Positions 29,761 through 40,260 of a DNA stretch of 64,000 nucleotides are shown in pieces (within the stretch, counting starts at the first letter, position 1; each line of letters opens with the position of its first letter). The position numbers were made by a program, and so were the translations under genes. Where the stretch lies: positions 288,001 to 352,000 of the forward strand of contig QENC01000001.1 of the NCBI GenBank assembly GCA_003331005.1. The letters run 5' to 3'. The notes under the pieces are model-generated. The model saw only the letters and a program-made list of their open reading frames with translations, was not told the origin of the DNA and ran no database searches. The DNA comes from Candidatus Tokpelaia sp. JSC085 (GTDB taxonomy: Bacteria > Pseudomonadota > Alphaproteobacteria > Rhizobiales > Rhizobiaceae).

Positions 29761-29947
29761 TTAGTTCAGAAAAAGCATGAATTGACACGCCGCTTGCCAT
29801 GAGTAAAATCCACTGAAACGTGCACGGTATGTGATGCAAATTGAGTGCTCCGCTTCCGCAAACATGCATAGACTTTCTCTCCAGGTCTCTGCAGTTCGAC
29901 GTAGAATTCAGCTGCACTTTTGCTTTGACGAGCGCCGATTCGGCAAT
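29761..29947 (-). pseudogene. Frameshifted SPOR-domain remnant behind the D,D-carboxypeptidase
   Basis: Just after the stop of the carboxypeptidase gene the minus strand reads IGARQSKSAAEFYVEL in a shifted frame, then TYRARFSGFYSWQAACQFM followed by a terminal LFLN in a third frame, ending at a TAA at 29761-29763. These match the start (QIGA) and end (YRARFSGF-ACQFL) of a SPOR peptidoglycan-binding domain, which the homologous enzyme of relatives carries at its C-terminus. At least two frame changes are needed to restore it, so the domain has been lost. Confidence 0.8.
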
Positions 29948-31192
29948 TCACTCAACACTGTCATTCGCTTTCAGAATCGGAACTGGTGGTGGGTGATCCT
30001 CTACGGGAAACCCATTTCCTGCTGCTACAAGTCTAAAATCTCGGCGTGATAATGCTCTCAGTAGCAATGAATCATGTTGACGATCATTCACAGCAACAAG
30101 CAATGGACCATTATCTTTTTTAGAAGATCTATTAAACGCCGGTTTAATAACCGGTCTCGGTACATTGCTGTCTGTCACATGCCCGCTGACTCCACCATGA
30201 GCATCAAACTGCGTGACAACAACTTTATCATTGATTCCCTTATCGTAAAAAGTCTTGGCAATCGGTCGCGGAACTTTCCTTCCTTCCGGAAGATAAACCC
30301 CATTTCTGAAAATCATCGAAGATGAAGCCCTTTTATTGCTTGCTTTTTTCATATAACGGACCAAAAGATCTGCCATATGATCATCCCGCGAGACAGCAGT
30401 CTTGCCCCCCATCACAACAGCAACAATACTTTTTCCTTCTGCACGTCTTGAACTTGCAAGATTGAAACCGGACATGCGAGTATAACCGGTCTTAATCCCA
30501 TCAACACCTTTCATGGATTTCACCAAACGATTATGTCCTGCAACGTTTTTACCGCGAAAAGTAAAATGTGTAGTATTAAACAGTTTATATTGCCTAGGGA
30601 AATGTTTACGCAATGCTAAAGAGAGCACTGCCATATCTTGTGCTGTGGAATAATTCTTGGGATCATGTAATCCGGATGCATTTGCGAAATTGGTATTCAC
30701 CATTCCCAGTCTCCGGGCTTTTCGTGTCATCATCCTCGCAAAATTTGCTTCTGATCCGCCAAGATACTCGCCAATCGCTACTGCAACATCATTAGCGGAT
30801 CTAGTAATCAAGGCCTTGGCTGCTGTTTCCGCATGAATGCTCTGCCCTGCATTTAAACCCATCTTTGTTGGTGGTCGCGAAGCAGCATAAACAGAAACGG
30901 GAATCGGTGTCTTGTTAGAGATACGCCCTGATTGCAGGGCATCAAAAAGCATGTAAAGTGTCATCATTTTCGTCAGAGATGCAGGATATCGTCTCACATG
31001 TGCCTTTTTCTCAAACAGCGTTTTCCCCGAATTAGCATCAATAACTATTGCAGCATATCTATCAACAAAAGCTCCATTAGGAATAGCTGCATAGAGAGCA
31101 GATGGAAAAATGGGGAAAGGTGCAGTAACTGCAATAATCCAAGCTGCTTTTCTGAAAAAACCCTTTCTTTGTAAAAAATCGCGCACATTCAC
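29948..31192 (-). CDS. D-alanyl-D-alanine carboxypeptidase, SPOR domain lost
   Basis: A class A low-molecular-weight penicillin-binding protein (S11 family) that trims the terminal D-Ala in the periplasm. An N-terminal signal peptide spans about residues 1-36. The catalytic motifs are intact: SLTK (Ser-x-x-Lys), SAN (Ser-x-Asn) and KTGYT. Length is 414 residues. The C-terminal tail is basic and unstructured and stops at KANDSVE; relatives continue into a SPOR domain, whose frameshifted remains follow downstream. The enzyme core should be active, but septal targeting may be gone. Confidence 0.92.
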   Translation of the reverse strand: MNVRDFLQRKGFFRKAAWIIAVTAPFPIFPSALYAAIPNGAFVDRYAAIVIDANSGKTLFEKKAHVRRYPASLTKMMTLYMLFDALQSGRISNKTPIPVSVYAASRPPTKMGLNAGQSIHAETAAKALITRSANDVAVAIGEYLGGSEANFARMMTRKARRLGMVNTNFANASGLHDPKNYSTAQDMAVLSLALRKHFPRQYKLFNTTHFTFRGKNVAGHNRLVKSMKGVDGIKTGYTRMSGFNLASSRRAEGKSIVAVVMGGKTAVSRDDHMADLLVRYMKKASNKRASSSMIFRNGVYLPEGRKVPRPIAKTFYDKGINDKVVVTQFDAHGGVSGHVTDSNVPRPVIKPAFNRSSKKDNGPLLVAVNDRQHDSLLLRALSRRDFRLVAAGNGFPVEDHPPPVPILKANDSVE

Positions 31193-31437
31193 ACTCCGAC
31201 TCCCTGATAAACTAGAATCTAGCCTATGTCTGATACTTTATATTCAGCCCATAAATCGATTGCTCCAGTCAATTTTTTTTATTCCCTATCAAAAAGATCG
31301 GTTTCTATTATTTACAATACTTGGTTAAAAACATACTAATCACAGTGTTAATATTATTAACTTCTCTCTATACTATACATGCTTTTAAACCATGACTTTT
31401 CACAACTGTTCCGTTCTACCTTTTCCAGGACAGGACG

Positions 31438-31719
31438 CTATTCTTGACCATTGACAACCTTTTTCAGGATATTGCCCGGCTTGAATTTCGGTATATTGCG
31501 CGCTGGAATATTGAAAGTTTCACGCGTTGATGGATTAATTCCTCTTGAAGCTCCCCGGCGTGCGACCTCAAAAGAACCAAAGCCTGGGAGACGCACATCT
31601 TCCCCTTTTTTGAGAGTGTTCATAACAGAGTTAATAAAAGCATCTACAGCAGCAGCTGCCTGCTTTTTGGGAAAATCCGCCATCGCCGCAACGGAGCTTA
31701 TTAATTCCTTCTTATTCAT
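31438..31719 (-). CDS. hup: DNA-binding protein HU
   Basis: A nucleoid-associated DNA-bending protein. The 93-residue sequence has the N-terminal helix MNKKELISSVAA, the GEDVRLPGFGSFEVARR block and the beta-arm GINPSTRETFNIPARNIPKF, with the Arg-Asn-Pro-like signature modified to RGINPSTRE. It follows lon on the same strand, the conserved clpP-clpX-lon-hup order. Confidence 0.95.
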   Translation of the reverse strand: MNKKELISSVAAMADFPKKQAAAAVDAFINSVMNTLKKGEDVRLPGFGSFEVARRGASRGINPSTRETFNIPARNIPKFKPGNILKKVVNGQE

Positions 31720-31875
31720 TCAAGATTTCCTTTCTCTATGCTTACTTTAAAAGTCACCGCGTGTTACTTAAAAGCCTGGGACAATGAAAAATATATTAGA
31801 ACCCTACCCTTGTTTTCTATAACACCACTGATATTAAAACGAAAATCCAAATTTCTACCAAAATCTCTTGATTCC

Positions 31876-34311
31876 TCAATGTGCTACAGGTTGATTGGAG
31901 CGATCACTCTCAACAACAGAAACGGCACCTAGAAAGGAGCCAGTATCGTCCTCTGTCCATTTCATGGGTTGCGGCTCATGCACAAGAGCATGATATAGAA
32001 CTTCGCTTGCATGAGCAACCAGAGTGATTGCTATGCGGTTTTTTACATTATCCGGAATATCAATCAGATCCTTAGCATTTTCTTCAGGAACAAGAACTTG
32101 TTTGATACCACCACGAACTGCTGCAAGGAGTTTTTCTTTTAATCCACCAATGGGTAATACACGACCGCGCAGCGTGATCTCACCTGTCATGGCAACATCT
32201 CTCCGAACCGGAATACCTGTCATAATAGAGACAATAACCGTCATCATCGCAATGCCAGCTGAAGGGCCATCTTTCGGTGTTGCACCTTCCGGTACATGAA
32301 CATGAATATCACGCTTTTCAAAAAGCGTCGGTTCAATACCGAAATCAACAGAACGAGAGCGCACATAGGCTGTCGCGGCTGAAATCGATTCCTTCATTAC
32401 ATCCCGCAGATTCCCCGTGATTGTCATGCGACCTTTTCCTGCCATCATGACACCTTCAATGGTAAGAAGCTCTCCACCAACTTCAGTCCATGCAAGCCCG
32501 ACTACGATGCCAACCTGATTTTCACCTTCAATATGACCATAGCGAAATCGTCCAACTCCTAAATAATCAGCCACATTATCGCGTGTGATATCAATCGGTC
32601 CCTTAGCTGATTTGACAACAATTGCTGTTACTGCCTTACGGGCAAGTTTCGTCAGTTCTCGCTCAAGATTACGCACGCCAGCCTCCCGCGTATAATCCTG
32701 AATGATGCTATGAATAGCAGCATCATCAACTGAAAATTCACTTGGTTGCAAGGCATGCTCGTTGATGGTCTTGGGCAAAAGATGCCGTTTAGCAATCTCA
32801 AGCTTTTCATCCTCGGTGTAACCAGCAATGCGCATAACCTCCATACGGTCTAGTAAAGGCCCTTGAATATTGATAGTATTGGCTGTTGTCACAAACATGA
32901 CGTCAGATAGATTATATTCTACTTCCAAATAATGATCCATGAAAGCCGCATTCTGCTCTGGATCTAACACTTCTAAAAGAGCTGATGATGGATCACCACG
33001 AAAGTCTTGTCCCATCTTATCAATTTCATCAAGAAGGAAAAGCGGGTTTGATCTCCCAGCCTTCTTCATCGATTGCATGATTTTACCTGGCATGGAACCG
33101 ATATAGGTACGGCGATGACCACGAATCTCAGACTCATCTCGTACACCACCAAGCGATATACGGACGTATTCACGACCAGTTGCCCTAGCAATAGAGCGTG
33201 CTAACGATGTTTTTCCAACACCAGGGGGACCGACAAAACACAGTATTGGTCCCTTCAATTTTTTAGCGCGGTTCTGTACAGCCAGATATTCGATAATGCG
33301 TTCCTTGCATTTCCCCAAACCAAAATGTTCTTCTTCCAGTACTTTTTCAGCACAGGTAATATCCTTCCTGATTCTGGATTTTCTATTCCATGGAATGGTA
33401 AGCAGCCAGTCAAGATAGTGACGCACCACAGTCGCTTCAGCGGACATAGGTGACATGGACCGCAGTTTTTTTATTTCAGAGAGGACTTTCTCTCTTGCTT
33501 CTTTAGTAAATCTGACTTTTTTTATAGCCTCTTCCATCTCTGAAAGATCATCACGAACACCCTCACTATCACCAAGCTCTTTTTGAATTGCCTTCATCTG
33601 CTCATTGAGGTAATACTCGCGCTGTGTTTTTTCCATCTGTCGTTTTACCCGTGACCGGATACGCTTTTCAATTTGCAACACAGAAATTTCAGATTCCATA
33701 AAGCCCAATGCCCTTTCCAACCGCTCATGAATGGCAAGAAGCCCTAGCATTTCCTGTTTTTCCGACAATTTTACCGTCAGATGCGATGCAATAGTATCCG
33801 CGAGGCGAGAAGGGTTTTCAATCTGGTTGACAGCATTGATCACCTCTGGTGAGATCTTTTTATTGAGCTTCACATAATTCTCAAAATCTGAAATAACAGA
33901 ACGAACGAGAGCTTCAATCTCAACCGTATCGTCAATGATGTCCTGTAAAATTTCCACATTAGCCTGCAAATAAATGCCTTTCTCAATAAATCGCACCAGT
34001 CTGGTTCTGACCACGCCCTCAACCAGGACCTTCATTGTCCCATCTGGCAATTTTAGAATCTGCAAAATGTTGGCAAGTGTGCCAACATCATAGAGTTCTT
34101 CAGGCGATGGATCATCAGCCCCTGCATTCTTCTGGGTCACAAGTAATATCTGCTTGTTCTCTCGTACTGCTTCTTCCAGAGAGAAAATTGATTTTTCACG
34201 GCCAACAAACAACGGTACAATCATATGCGGAAAGACAACAATATCGCGCAACGGCAAAACACCATAAAGCCCATTTTCCGCTATACAAACCTTTTCGGTA
34301 CTTTTCTGCAT
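31876..34311 (-). CDS. lon: ATP-dependent protease Lon
   Basis: A cytoplasmic AAA+ serine protease that removes damaged and regulatory proteins. The N-terminal LON domain starts at [15 protein letters not shown]. The AAA+ module has Walker [10 protein letters not shown] and Walker [13 protein letters not shown]. The protease domain has the catalytic Ser in [11 protein letters not shown] and the Lys in [12 protein letters not shown]. Length is 811 residues and AAAGGA precedes the start. It lies between clpX and hup. Confidence 0.97.
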   Translation of the reverse strand: MQKSTEKVCIAENGLYGVLPLRDIVVFPHMIVPLFVGREKSIFSLEEAVRENKQILLVTQKNAGADDPSPEELYDVGTLANILQILKLPDGTMKVLVEGVVRTRLVRFIEKGIYLQANVEILQDIIDDTVEIEALVRSVISDFENYVKLNKKISPEVINAVNQIENPSRLADTIASHLTVKLSEKQEMLGLLAIHERLERALGFMESEISVLQIEKRIRSRVKRQMEKTQREYYLNEQMKAIQKELGDSEGVRDDLSEMEEAIKKVRFTKEAREKVLSEIKKLRSMSPMSAEATVVRHYLDWLLTIPWNRKSRIRKDITCAEKVLEEEHFGLGKCKERIIEYLAVQNRAKKLKGPILCFVGPPGVGKTSLARSIARATGREYVRISLGGVRDESEIRGHRRTYIGSMPGKIMQSMKKAGRSNPLFLLDEIDKMGQDFRGDPSSALLEVLDPEQNAAFMDHYLEVEYNLSDVMFVTTANTINIQGPLLDRMEVMRIAGYTEDEKLEIAKRHLLPKTINEHALQPSEFSVDDAAIHSIIQDYTREAGVRNLERELTKLARKAVTAIVVKSAKGPIDITRDNVADYLGVGRFRYGHIEGENQVGIVVGLAWTEVGGELLTIEGVMMAGKGRMTITGNLRDVMKESISAATAYVRSRSVDFGIEPTLFEKRDIHVHVPEGATPKDGPSAGIAMMTVIVSIMTGIPVRRDVAMTGEITLRGRVLPIGGLKEKLLAAVRGGIKQVLVPEENAKDLIDIPDNVKNRIAITLVAHASEVLYHALVHEPQPMKWTEDDTGSFLGAVSVVESDRSNQPVAH

Positions 34312-34641
34312 TTTTTATCCTTTCTGGAGTACAGAAGATTTGACCAACACTCCACCCACAATAAAGGGCTATGCGTGCAAATTCTTGAGGTGGGTTTCCC
34401 TCCGGGTTAAGAACCAGCACCCTCGCAGATTTTATAAAAAAAAGAAAAGAGAGGAAAAGCATAAGGTCTGAAGTATCAAGGAACGGAGAAAAACGCAAGC
34501 CATGGGCAGGACAAGTCAAATTATTCCATATCCTACCTATATTCAGACTCTGCTGCAAAAACAGAAGAATACACATAAAATCGTCAATGGAATGTCATGC
34601 CAATGCTGCCAATGCAGTTCCTCAAGTTTCCCAGACATGGG
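34312..34641. other. clpX-lon intergenic region
   Basis: 330 bases between clpX and lon, both on the minus strand. No gene is recognised; short open frames on either strand look random. It probably holds the lon promoter. I could not point to a convincing heat-shock promoter. Confidence 0.5.
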
Positions 34642-35916
34642 TTACGCTAACGCATTTTCTTTTTCACCATGCCGACTATCATAGATATAGAGTGGACGTG
34701 TTGTGCCCTCAATAACATCACCAGAAATAACAACTTCGCGCACATCTTCAAGCCTTGGCAGATCAAACATCGTATCCAGCAATATTTTTTCCATGATTGA
34801 GCGTAACCCCCGGGCCCCAGTCTTCCGCTCAATAGCCTTGTTGGCAATTGCACGCAACGCGTCATCATGAAATGTCAGTTCAACATTTTCCATCTCAAAC
34901 AATCTGCGATACTGCTTGACAAGTGCATTTTTTGGTTTTGACAGGATCTGTGTTAATGCTTCAATATCCAAATCCTCAAGTGTTGCAACAATAGGGAGAC
35001 GTCCAATTAATTCGGGGATTAAACCAAACTTCAGAAGATCCTCAGGTTCAAGATCATAAAAAATTTTACTGATTCTGCGATCATCTGAGGTTGTGACCAT
35101 TGCACCAAAGCCGATGGATGTTTTCTCGCCACGCGCTGAAATGATTTTATCAAGACCAGAAAATGCACCCCCACATATAAAAAGAATATTAGTTGTATCC
35201 ACTTGCAAAAATTCCTGTTGTGGATGCTTACGCCCACCCTGCGGAGGAACTGATGCTATCGTCCCTTCCATAATTTTCAATAGAGCCTGTTGCACGCCTT
35301 CACCGGAAACATCTCGAGTAATAGATGGATTATCGGTCTTACGGGTAATTTTATCAATTTCATCAATATAAACGATACCACGCTGCGCCCGCTCCACATT
35401 ATAATCTGCGGCCTGCAGGAGTTTGAGAATGATATTCTCAACATCTTCGCCAACATAGCCAGCTTCTGTCAATGTGGTTGCATCAGCCATAGTAAAAGGT
35501 ACATCAATGATGCGGGCCAGAGTCTGAGCAAGATAGGTCTTTCCACACCCAGTAGATCCAACAAGAAGAATATTTGATTTTGAGAGTTCAATCTCTGAAT
35601 TCTTGACCTGATGTGCCAACCGCTTATAATGGTTGTGTACTGCCACAGCCAATACACGCTTGGCATAAGATTGTCCAATAACGTAATCATCCAGCACCAT
35701 CATGATGTCCTGCGGTGCAGGAACCCCATCATGCACACGGGAAGAAGATGCCTTGTTTTCCTCACGGATAATATCCATGCAGAGCTCGACACATTCGTCA
35801 CATATAAAAACAGTCGGGCCAGCAATTAGTTTACGCACTTCATGCTGGCTTTTGCCGCAAAATGAGCAATACAGTGTATTTTTTGAATTGCCTCCATTAT
35901 TTCCAACCTTGCTCAT
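34642..35916 (-). CDS. clpX: ATP-dependent Clp protease ATP-binding subunit ClpX
   Basis: The AAA+ unfoldase partner of ClpP. The N-terminal zinc-binding domain has [18 protein letters not shown] and ICDECVELC (four Cys). The AAA+ part has Walker [13 protein letters not shown], Walker [10 protein letters not shown] and the pore loop GYVGEDVE, followed by the IGFGA-type ClpP-binding loop ([10 protein letters not shown]). Length is 424 residues. It lies between clpP and lon. Confidence 0.97.
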   Translation of the reverse strand: MSKVGNNGGNSKNTLYCSFCGKSQHEVRKLIAGPTVFICDECVELCMDIIREENKASSSRVHDGVPAPQDIMMVLDDYVIGQSYAKRVLAVAVHNHYKRLAHQVKNSEIELSKSNILLVGSTGCGKTYLAQTLARIIDVPFTMADATTLTEAGYVGEDVENIILKLLQAADYNVERAQRGIVYIDEIDKITRKTDNPSITRDVSGEGVQQALLKIMEGTIASVPPQGGRKHPQQEFLQVDTTNILFICGGAFSGLDKIISARGEKTSIGFGAMVTTSDDRRISKIFYDLEPEDLLKFGLIPELIGRLPIVATLEDLDIEALTQILSKPKNALVKQYRRLFEMENVELTFHDDALRAIANKAIERKTGARGLRSIMEKILLDTMFDLPRLEDVREVVISGDVIEGTTRPLYIYDSRHGEKENALA

Positions 35917-36215
35917 TGTTCTTCTATCCTTCTATACAGGCAAACAGTCAATCATTACAATTTTACAATTCTGCTTCTACATAGGCTTCTTTTCCTCACA
36001 ATAAAAAATGCATATTACAAAAATATCGCGAGGCTTTAGTTATTCAGACCTTCTTTCTCCGACTGGAAAAAGCAAGAAACGATTCAGATTGAAACAAGAC
36101 GCTGGAACCGCACGCAAGAAACACTTGCTTCAGCCCAGACTATCTCATAGCTCTCAATGAAAAACCGCAATGATTTTCACCGATTTCAACAACCAGTAAA
36201 AAAACTTTTTGATTA

Positions 36216-36842
36216 TCACACATCCGATTGCGGTATTGCCCTTTTTTCCAGCACCTCATCAATCAGCCCGAACTCCACGGCTTCCTCAGAAGACATGAAA
36301 TAGTCTCGGTCAAGTGTCATCTCAATTGTTTGATACTGTTTACCAGTATGAGCCGCATAAATATCGTTAAGGCGACGTTTCAAATTTATAATGTCCTTCG
36401 CATGACGCTGTATATCTGATGCTGCGCCTTGAAACCCTCCTGATGGCTGATGCAGCATAACACGCGCATTCGGTAATGAAAAACGGCGCCCCTTTGCACC
36501 GGCCGCTAGCAGCAGTGACCCCATTGATGCAGCCTGCCCGATACACAGTGTAGATACGGCTGGATGGATAAACTGCATTGTATCATAAATGGCCAAGCCT
36601 GCAGTCACATACCCACCAGGGGAATTGATGTAAAGACTGATTTCCTTTTTCGGACTTTCAGCTTCCAGAAATAGAAGCTGGGCGGATACTAGTATTGCCA
36701 TTGTATCATCAATCGGGCCATTAATAAAAATTATACGCTCTTTCAATAATCTGGAAAAGATATCATACGCGCGCTCGCCCCGGTTTGTCCGCTCAACGAC
36801 CATCGGGACCAAGTTCATTTCTGTCTTGACAGGATCTCTCAT
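36216..36842 (-). CDS. clpP: ATP-dependent Clp protease proteolytic subunit
   Basis: A self-compartmentalised serine protease. The catalytic triad is visible: Ser in [16 protein letters not shown], His in [11 protein letters not shown] and Asp in [13 protein letters not shown]. The N-terminus [25 protein letters not shown] is typical. Length is 208 residues. The 299-base gap to clpX holds no recognisable gene. Confidence 0.97.
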   Translation of the reverse strand: MRDPVKTEMNLVPMVVERTNRGERAYDIFSRLLKERIIFINGPIDDTMAILVSAQLLFLEAESPKKEISLYINSPGGYVTAGLAIYDTMQFIHPAVSTLCIGQAASMGSLLLAAGAKGRRFSLPNARVMLHQPSGGFQGAASDIQRHAKDIINLKRRLNDIYAAHTGKQYQTIEMTLDRDYFMSSEEAVEFGLIDEVLEKRAIPQSDV

Positions 36843-36989
36843 CTTCCGGCTTTCGCTTAATTATTCACAACTCCACTCTTTCAACGAACCGGGAACGGTG
36901 AACCTCATCTGATAGCGGAGCTATATATATCTTATTCATCTGTCCGAAAATACCAAAGTGGGTTACGTGTCAATAACAATGTTGCACTA

Positions 36990-37814
36990 TCATTGAAAAT
37001 GATTCTTCTCTTCAGTCTTCGTCTTGAGCCGTCTTAGACGCCTATAAGCCCAATCATAAAAACTGCCCTTTTGTGGCATCTTCTCTGTCAAGGCCTTTTT
37101 GTGAATATGAAATCCTATAAAATTCGGGCAGGTCAGTGGTTGCAACCCGTATGAAGGATCAAAAATCCGTTCCGCTTTGGATCCAGTCCAATAATAAAAT
37201 GTTTCCTTTGGCTTTGCTTGATCGAAACAGCCGAAGTGTTTCGCCAGTCGTGAAATCCCATCATTGCCAAATATTGTAATCCCCAGTCTATTTGATTGGA
37301 CTGGCAATCCCAGCATCTTCAGAAGAAATGGCCGAATGACTCGTCTTTTAAACCCAAGCCAGTTAGGAACAGGGTTATTTCCTCGCATATAAATTTCAAA
37401 TGCCGTGATAATAGGATGATCTGGTGGAAGATAAAGGGCCGAAACACCAACGCGTGCCCAATTTTCACGGGCAAGCCAAATCTCCTCTGGATCCGGGTGA
37501 AATTGTTTGACGAGATAAACATCCGTATCAAGCCAAATACCTTTCTGATGCTTCATAAGCATGATGCGGAAACAATCACTAAATTGTACCACAGACAACC
37601 CCGGATTGAAAGATGGATAATCCGGATCCATTCGATATAGCCAAGCTTTTGACAAAATAGGCTCTGCATCGTGGAGTTCAACACCTTCAGGAGTATTATC
37701 AACCGGTTCATAAACAAAGAGTTTGACTCGCTGTCCTGTCATGACCATAGAAGAAAGGCAAAGCTGGTCTACTGTACGTAATTTTCTACCATGCCAGAAA
37801 CTACAAATATCCAT
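36990..37814 (-). CDS. DXD-type glycosyltransferase (GT32-like)
   Basis: A probable retaining glycosyltransferase of the capsular/alpha-1,4 family. The nucleotide-sugar metal motif is GIWLDTDVYLVK (DxD), preceded by the VVQFSDCFRIMLM region seen in GT32-like enzymes. Further marks are SKAWLYRMDP and FYYWTGSKAERIFD. Starting at 37814 (AAGGAAGG just upstream) gives 274 residues. There is no signal peptide, so it should act in the cytoplasm, perhaps on lipopolysaccharide core or another envelope glycan. The acceptor and sugar cannot be read from the sequence. Confidence 0.75.
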   Translation of the reverse strand: MDICSFWHGRKLRTVDQLCLSSMVMTGQRVKLFVYEPVDNTPEGVELHDAEPILSKAWLYRMDPDYPSFNPGLSVVQFSDCFRIMLMKHQKGIWLDTDVYLVKQFHPDPEEIWLARENWARVGVSALYLPPDHPIITAFEIYMRGNNPVPNWLGFKRRVIRPFLLKMLGLPVQSNRLGITIFGNDGISRLAKHFGCFDQAKPKETFYYWTGSKAERIFDPSYGLQPLTCPNFIGFHIHKKALTEKMPQKGSFYDWAYRRLRRLKTKTEEKNHFQ

Positions 37815-38064
37815 ATGCCTTCCTTGCACCTTCTTTCAAAGAAGCAGCTTTCATGCTCTCGTAGCTATAGCCTCTTCTCACCATGAACGCTTGTCTCAGC
37901 TCAGGTTCGGCAACAGCATAAGATAAGCATAACGCAACCTGTTTGCAACAACGGCCTCAGCAAGAACTATTCATTCCCAGTTAGTGATGCTGATATCACG
38001 TTCTGCTAACTAGCCCGCAAGCGTTTCAGCGACATGAACCATGTATTCTCAAACGAGATCTATA

Positions 38065-39441
38065 TCATACCCCAAGAGATTTAAGCTTGCGGTGTAATGC
38101 TGACCGTTCCATACCAATGAATTCGGATGTGCGGGAAATATTGCCACCAAAACGGTTGATCTGTGCTATAAGATATTCCTTTTCAAACAACTCCCTGGCT
38201 TCACGCAAGGGAAGAGCCATGATATGCTGATCTGTATTGGAAGGAATACGTGGCAGTTTCTCTCCAATTTCAGCTGGCAGTAATGCAGCAGAGATCGGAA
38301 GATCACACTCTTCATCACGTGTGAGAATAAGAAGGCGTTCCACATTATTGCGCAATTGCCTAATATTTCCTGGCCAGTTATGTGCCTGCAGCAGTGCCAT
38401 GGCCTCATCACCGATGGAACGCAGTTTTATGCCAGCCTGATGGGCAATCAGCCGCATAAAATGATCTACCAAAAGCGGAATATCTTCACGATGTGCGGCA
38501 AGTGGCGGCATCACAATTGGAACGACCGCAAGACGGTGGAATAAATCCTCACGGAAACGACCCATGATCATTAAAGTATTAAGATCCTGTGCCGTGGATG
38601 AGATTATTCGCACATCAACTTTTATCCGACTCATCCCACCTATCCGTTTAAATTTCTGTTCCGTCAACACGCGCAAAATCCTGCCCTGTGTCTCACGCGG
38701 CATGTCAGCGACTTCATCAAGATACAGAATACCGCCATGCGCTTCTTCCAATGCGCCTATTCTGTATTCTCTGCCATTCATTTCCATACCGAATAGCTCA
38801 ATCTCGATGCGCTCTGGTATCATTGTTGCCGCATTGAGTATCACAAACGGTCCATGGGCCTGCGGGGACAGAGCATGGATCATACGCGCTGCGATCTCTT
38901 TTCCTGAACCAGATGGTCCAGTAATCATGACACGGCTATTAGTTGGTGCAACCTTTTCTATGACTTGCCTTAGATGGTTTATAAGAGGAGATTTTCCAAT
39001 CAGACCACAATGCTCATGATCATAAACGTTTTTTTTACGGAAACGTAACTCTGAAACTTCCCGCCTGAGTTTCAACATTTCAAGAGCACGTTCTGTGACA
39101 AGGATCAATCGAGAAACCTTGAATGGTTTTTCAATAAAATCATAAGCACCACGCTTTATGGCAAAAATTGCCGGTTCAATATTCCCATGTCTGGAAATCA
39201 TTACAATCGGTAATTCTGGGTGTAGTTTCCTGATTTCCTCAAGTAATGCTAAACCATGAAACCGACTGCCCTGTAAACAGATATCCAGAAAGATCAGATG
39301 CGGCACGCATTCTTTAATAGTTTCCAATGCTGCATCTGCGTCGGCAGCTACACGGGTTCTATAACCTTCATCACCTAAAATGCCTGCTACACGCTCACGA
39401 ACATCTGTTTCGTTATCAACAACAAGAATATCATAGGTCAT
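38065..39441 (-). CDS. ntrX: Response regulator NtrX (sigma54-type AAA+, no GAFTGA)
   Basis: A nitrogen/redox two-component regulator. The receiver domain (residues 1-125) has the acidic pocket VVDNE and the phosphoacceptor Asp in LIFLDICL. The AAA+ domain has Walker A ITGPSGSGKE, Walker B GGILYLDEVADMPRE and the FREDLFHRLAVVPI segment. A Fis-type helix-turn-helix is at the C-terminus (ISRTSEFIGMERSALHRK). The GAFTGA sigma54 contact loop is replaced by MNGREYRIGALEEAHGG, as I recall for NtrX. Its usual partners ntrY, ntrB and ntrC are not adjacent. Confidence 0.9.
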   Translation of the reverse strand: MTYDILVVDNETDVRERVAGILGDEGYRTRVAADADAALETIKECVPHLIFLDICLQGSRFHGLALLEEIRKLHPELPIVMISRHGNIEPAIFAIKRGAYDFIEKPFKVSRLILVTERALEMLKLRREVSELRFRKKNVYDHEHCGLIGKSPLINHLRQVIEKVAPTNSRVMITGPSGSGKEIAARMIHALSPQAHGPFVILNAATMIPERIEIELFGMEMNGREYRIGALEEAHGGILYLDEVADMPRETQGRILRVLTEQKFKRIGGMSRIKVDVRIISSTAQDLNTLMIMGRFREDLFHRLAVVPIVMPPLAAHREDIPLLVDHFMRLIAHQAGIKLRSIGDEAMALLQAHNWPGNIRQLRNNVERLLILTRDEECDLPISAALLPAEIGEKLPRIPSNTDQHIMALPLREARELFEKEYLIAQINRFGGNISRTSEFIGMERSALHRKLKSLGV

Positions 39442-39774
39442 GATCGTTCACCTGCTGTCTTCTGTTTATTTACTACGGGTCTACTGCTAGACGATGCGAA
39501 TCATAGCATCACGCACGACCTTTATAAAAAAATCTGGCGCATCAAGGAATTCCATATTCAACAATCTTGCAGACAAGAGCTCAAGAGAGAGACTCTCATA
39601 CATCCTCTTTTTTCCTAAAAAATGATGGTCTTCTTTCTAAGAAGATGATAGGATGCTCTTAATCTTTAAGAGCTGAATAAGCCTGATTAAAAAGTGAAAA
39701 AGTTCACTTGATTCAAAATATTTCTAAAATAATTTGTGGGAGTCTCGCAAACACAACATTTCAGGAAAAGATTC
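39442..39774. other. Divergent ntrX/rirA control region
   Basis: 333 bases between ntrX (minus) and rirA (plus). No gene is seen. It is A+T-rich near rirA and holds two inverted repeats: TCTTCT-N5-AGAAGA at 39629-39645, and AGTGAA-N4-TTCACT at 39693-39708. These are candidate regulator sites or small hairpins. Confidence 0.5.
39693..39708. promoter_or_regulatory. Palindrome upstream of rirA, possible operator
   Basis: AGTGAA AAAG TTCACT is a perfect 6+4+6 inverted repeat ending 66 bases before the rirA ATG. Its position in a divergent control region suits an operator. It does not fit the published iron-responsive box pattern TGA-N9-TCA (spacing here is 6), so the binding protein is unknown. 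Confidence 0.3.
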
Positions 39775-40233
39775 ATGCGGCTCACAAAACAAACAGATTA
39801 TGCTATCCGGATACTAATGTATTGTGCAGCTAATGAGGGACGGTTGAGCTGCATCCCTGATATTGCTGCAGCATATTCTATTTCAGAAACATTTTTGTTC
39901 AAGATTCTAAGTCCCCTTAAAAAAGGTGGTATTATACAAACGGTTCCTGGAAAAAATGGAGGAGTCAAGCTTGCAAGACCGGCAACGCATATCACCGTAG
40001 CCGACGTTGTTATGGAGACAGAAGAGAATTTTTTTGTAGCTGAGTGTTTTGAAAGCAGTATGATCAAATGTCCTTTAACTGATGCATGTGGTCTTAATAG
40101 TACATTGATCAACGCTCTAAAAGCTTTTCTTCATGTCTTATCAGAAACAACGATTGCAGATTTAAAACGGTCAACTACCCGTGACCGTTTGGGTCTTGAT
40201 ACATCCAAGGAACCCCGCAAATTAGCCAGCTGA
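39775..40233 (+). CDS. rirA: Rrf2-family iron regulator RirA
   Basis: RirA is an Fe-S Rrf2 repressor that controls iron uptake in rhizobia and relatives. The winged-helix N-terminus MRLTKQTDYAIRILMYCAAN and FLFKILSPLKKGGI match RirA closely. Three cysteines spaced C-x7-C-x5-C (ECFESSMIKCPLTDAC) can bind the cluster; NsrR has a similar spacing, but the whole sequence reads as RirA. The ATG at 39775 has AGGAAA 7 bases upstream and gives 152 residues; an open extension to 39736 was rejected. ispDF follows after 27 bases and may be co-transcribed. Confidence 0.85.
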   Translation: MRLTKQTDYAIRILMYCAANEGRLSCIPDIAAAYSISETFLFKILSPLKKGGIIQTVPGKNGGVKLARPATHITVADVVMETEENFFVAECFESSMIKCPLTDACGLNSTLINALKAFLHVLSETTIADLKRSTTRDRLGLDTSKEPRKLAS

Positions 40234-40260
40234 TAATGTAGTAGGTGAGGCATTTATAAA

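Noticed and set aside
38660..38780. Missing GAFTGA loop in the NtrX AAA+ domain treated as a new mutation
   Set aside because: As far as I recall, NtrX proteins of this group lack this loop as a family trait, so it is not a fresh loss.
39775..40233. Naming the Rrf2 protein NsrR or IscR
   Set aside because: The Cys spacing C-x7-C-x5-C fits NsrR and RirA, but the N-terminal MRLTKQTDYAIR and FLFKILSPL segments and the ECF...CPLTDACGL block read as RirA; IscR spacing differs.
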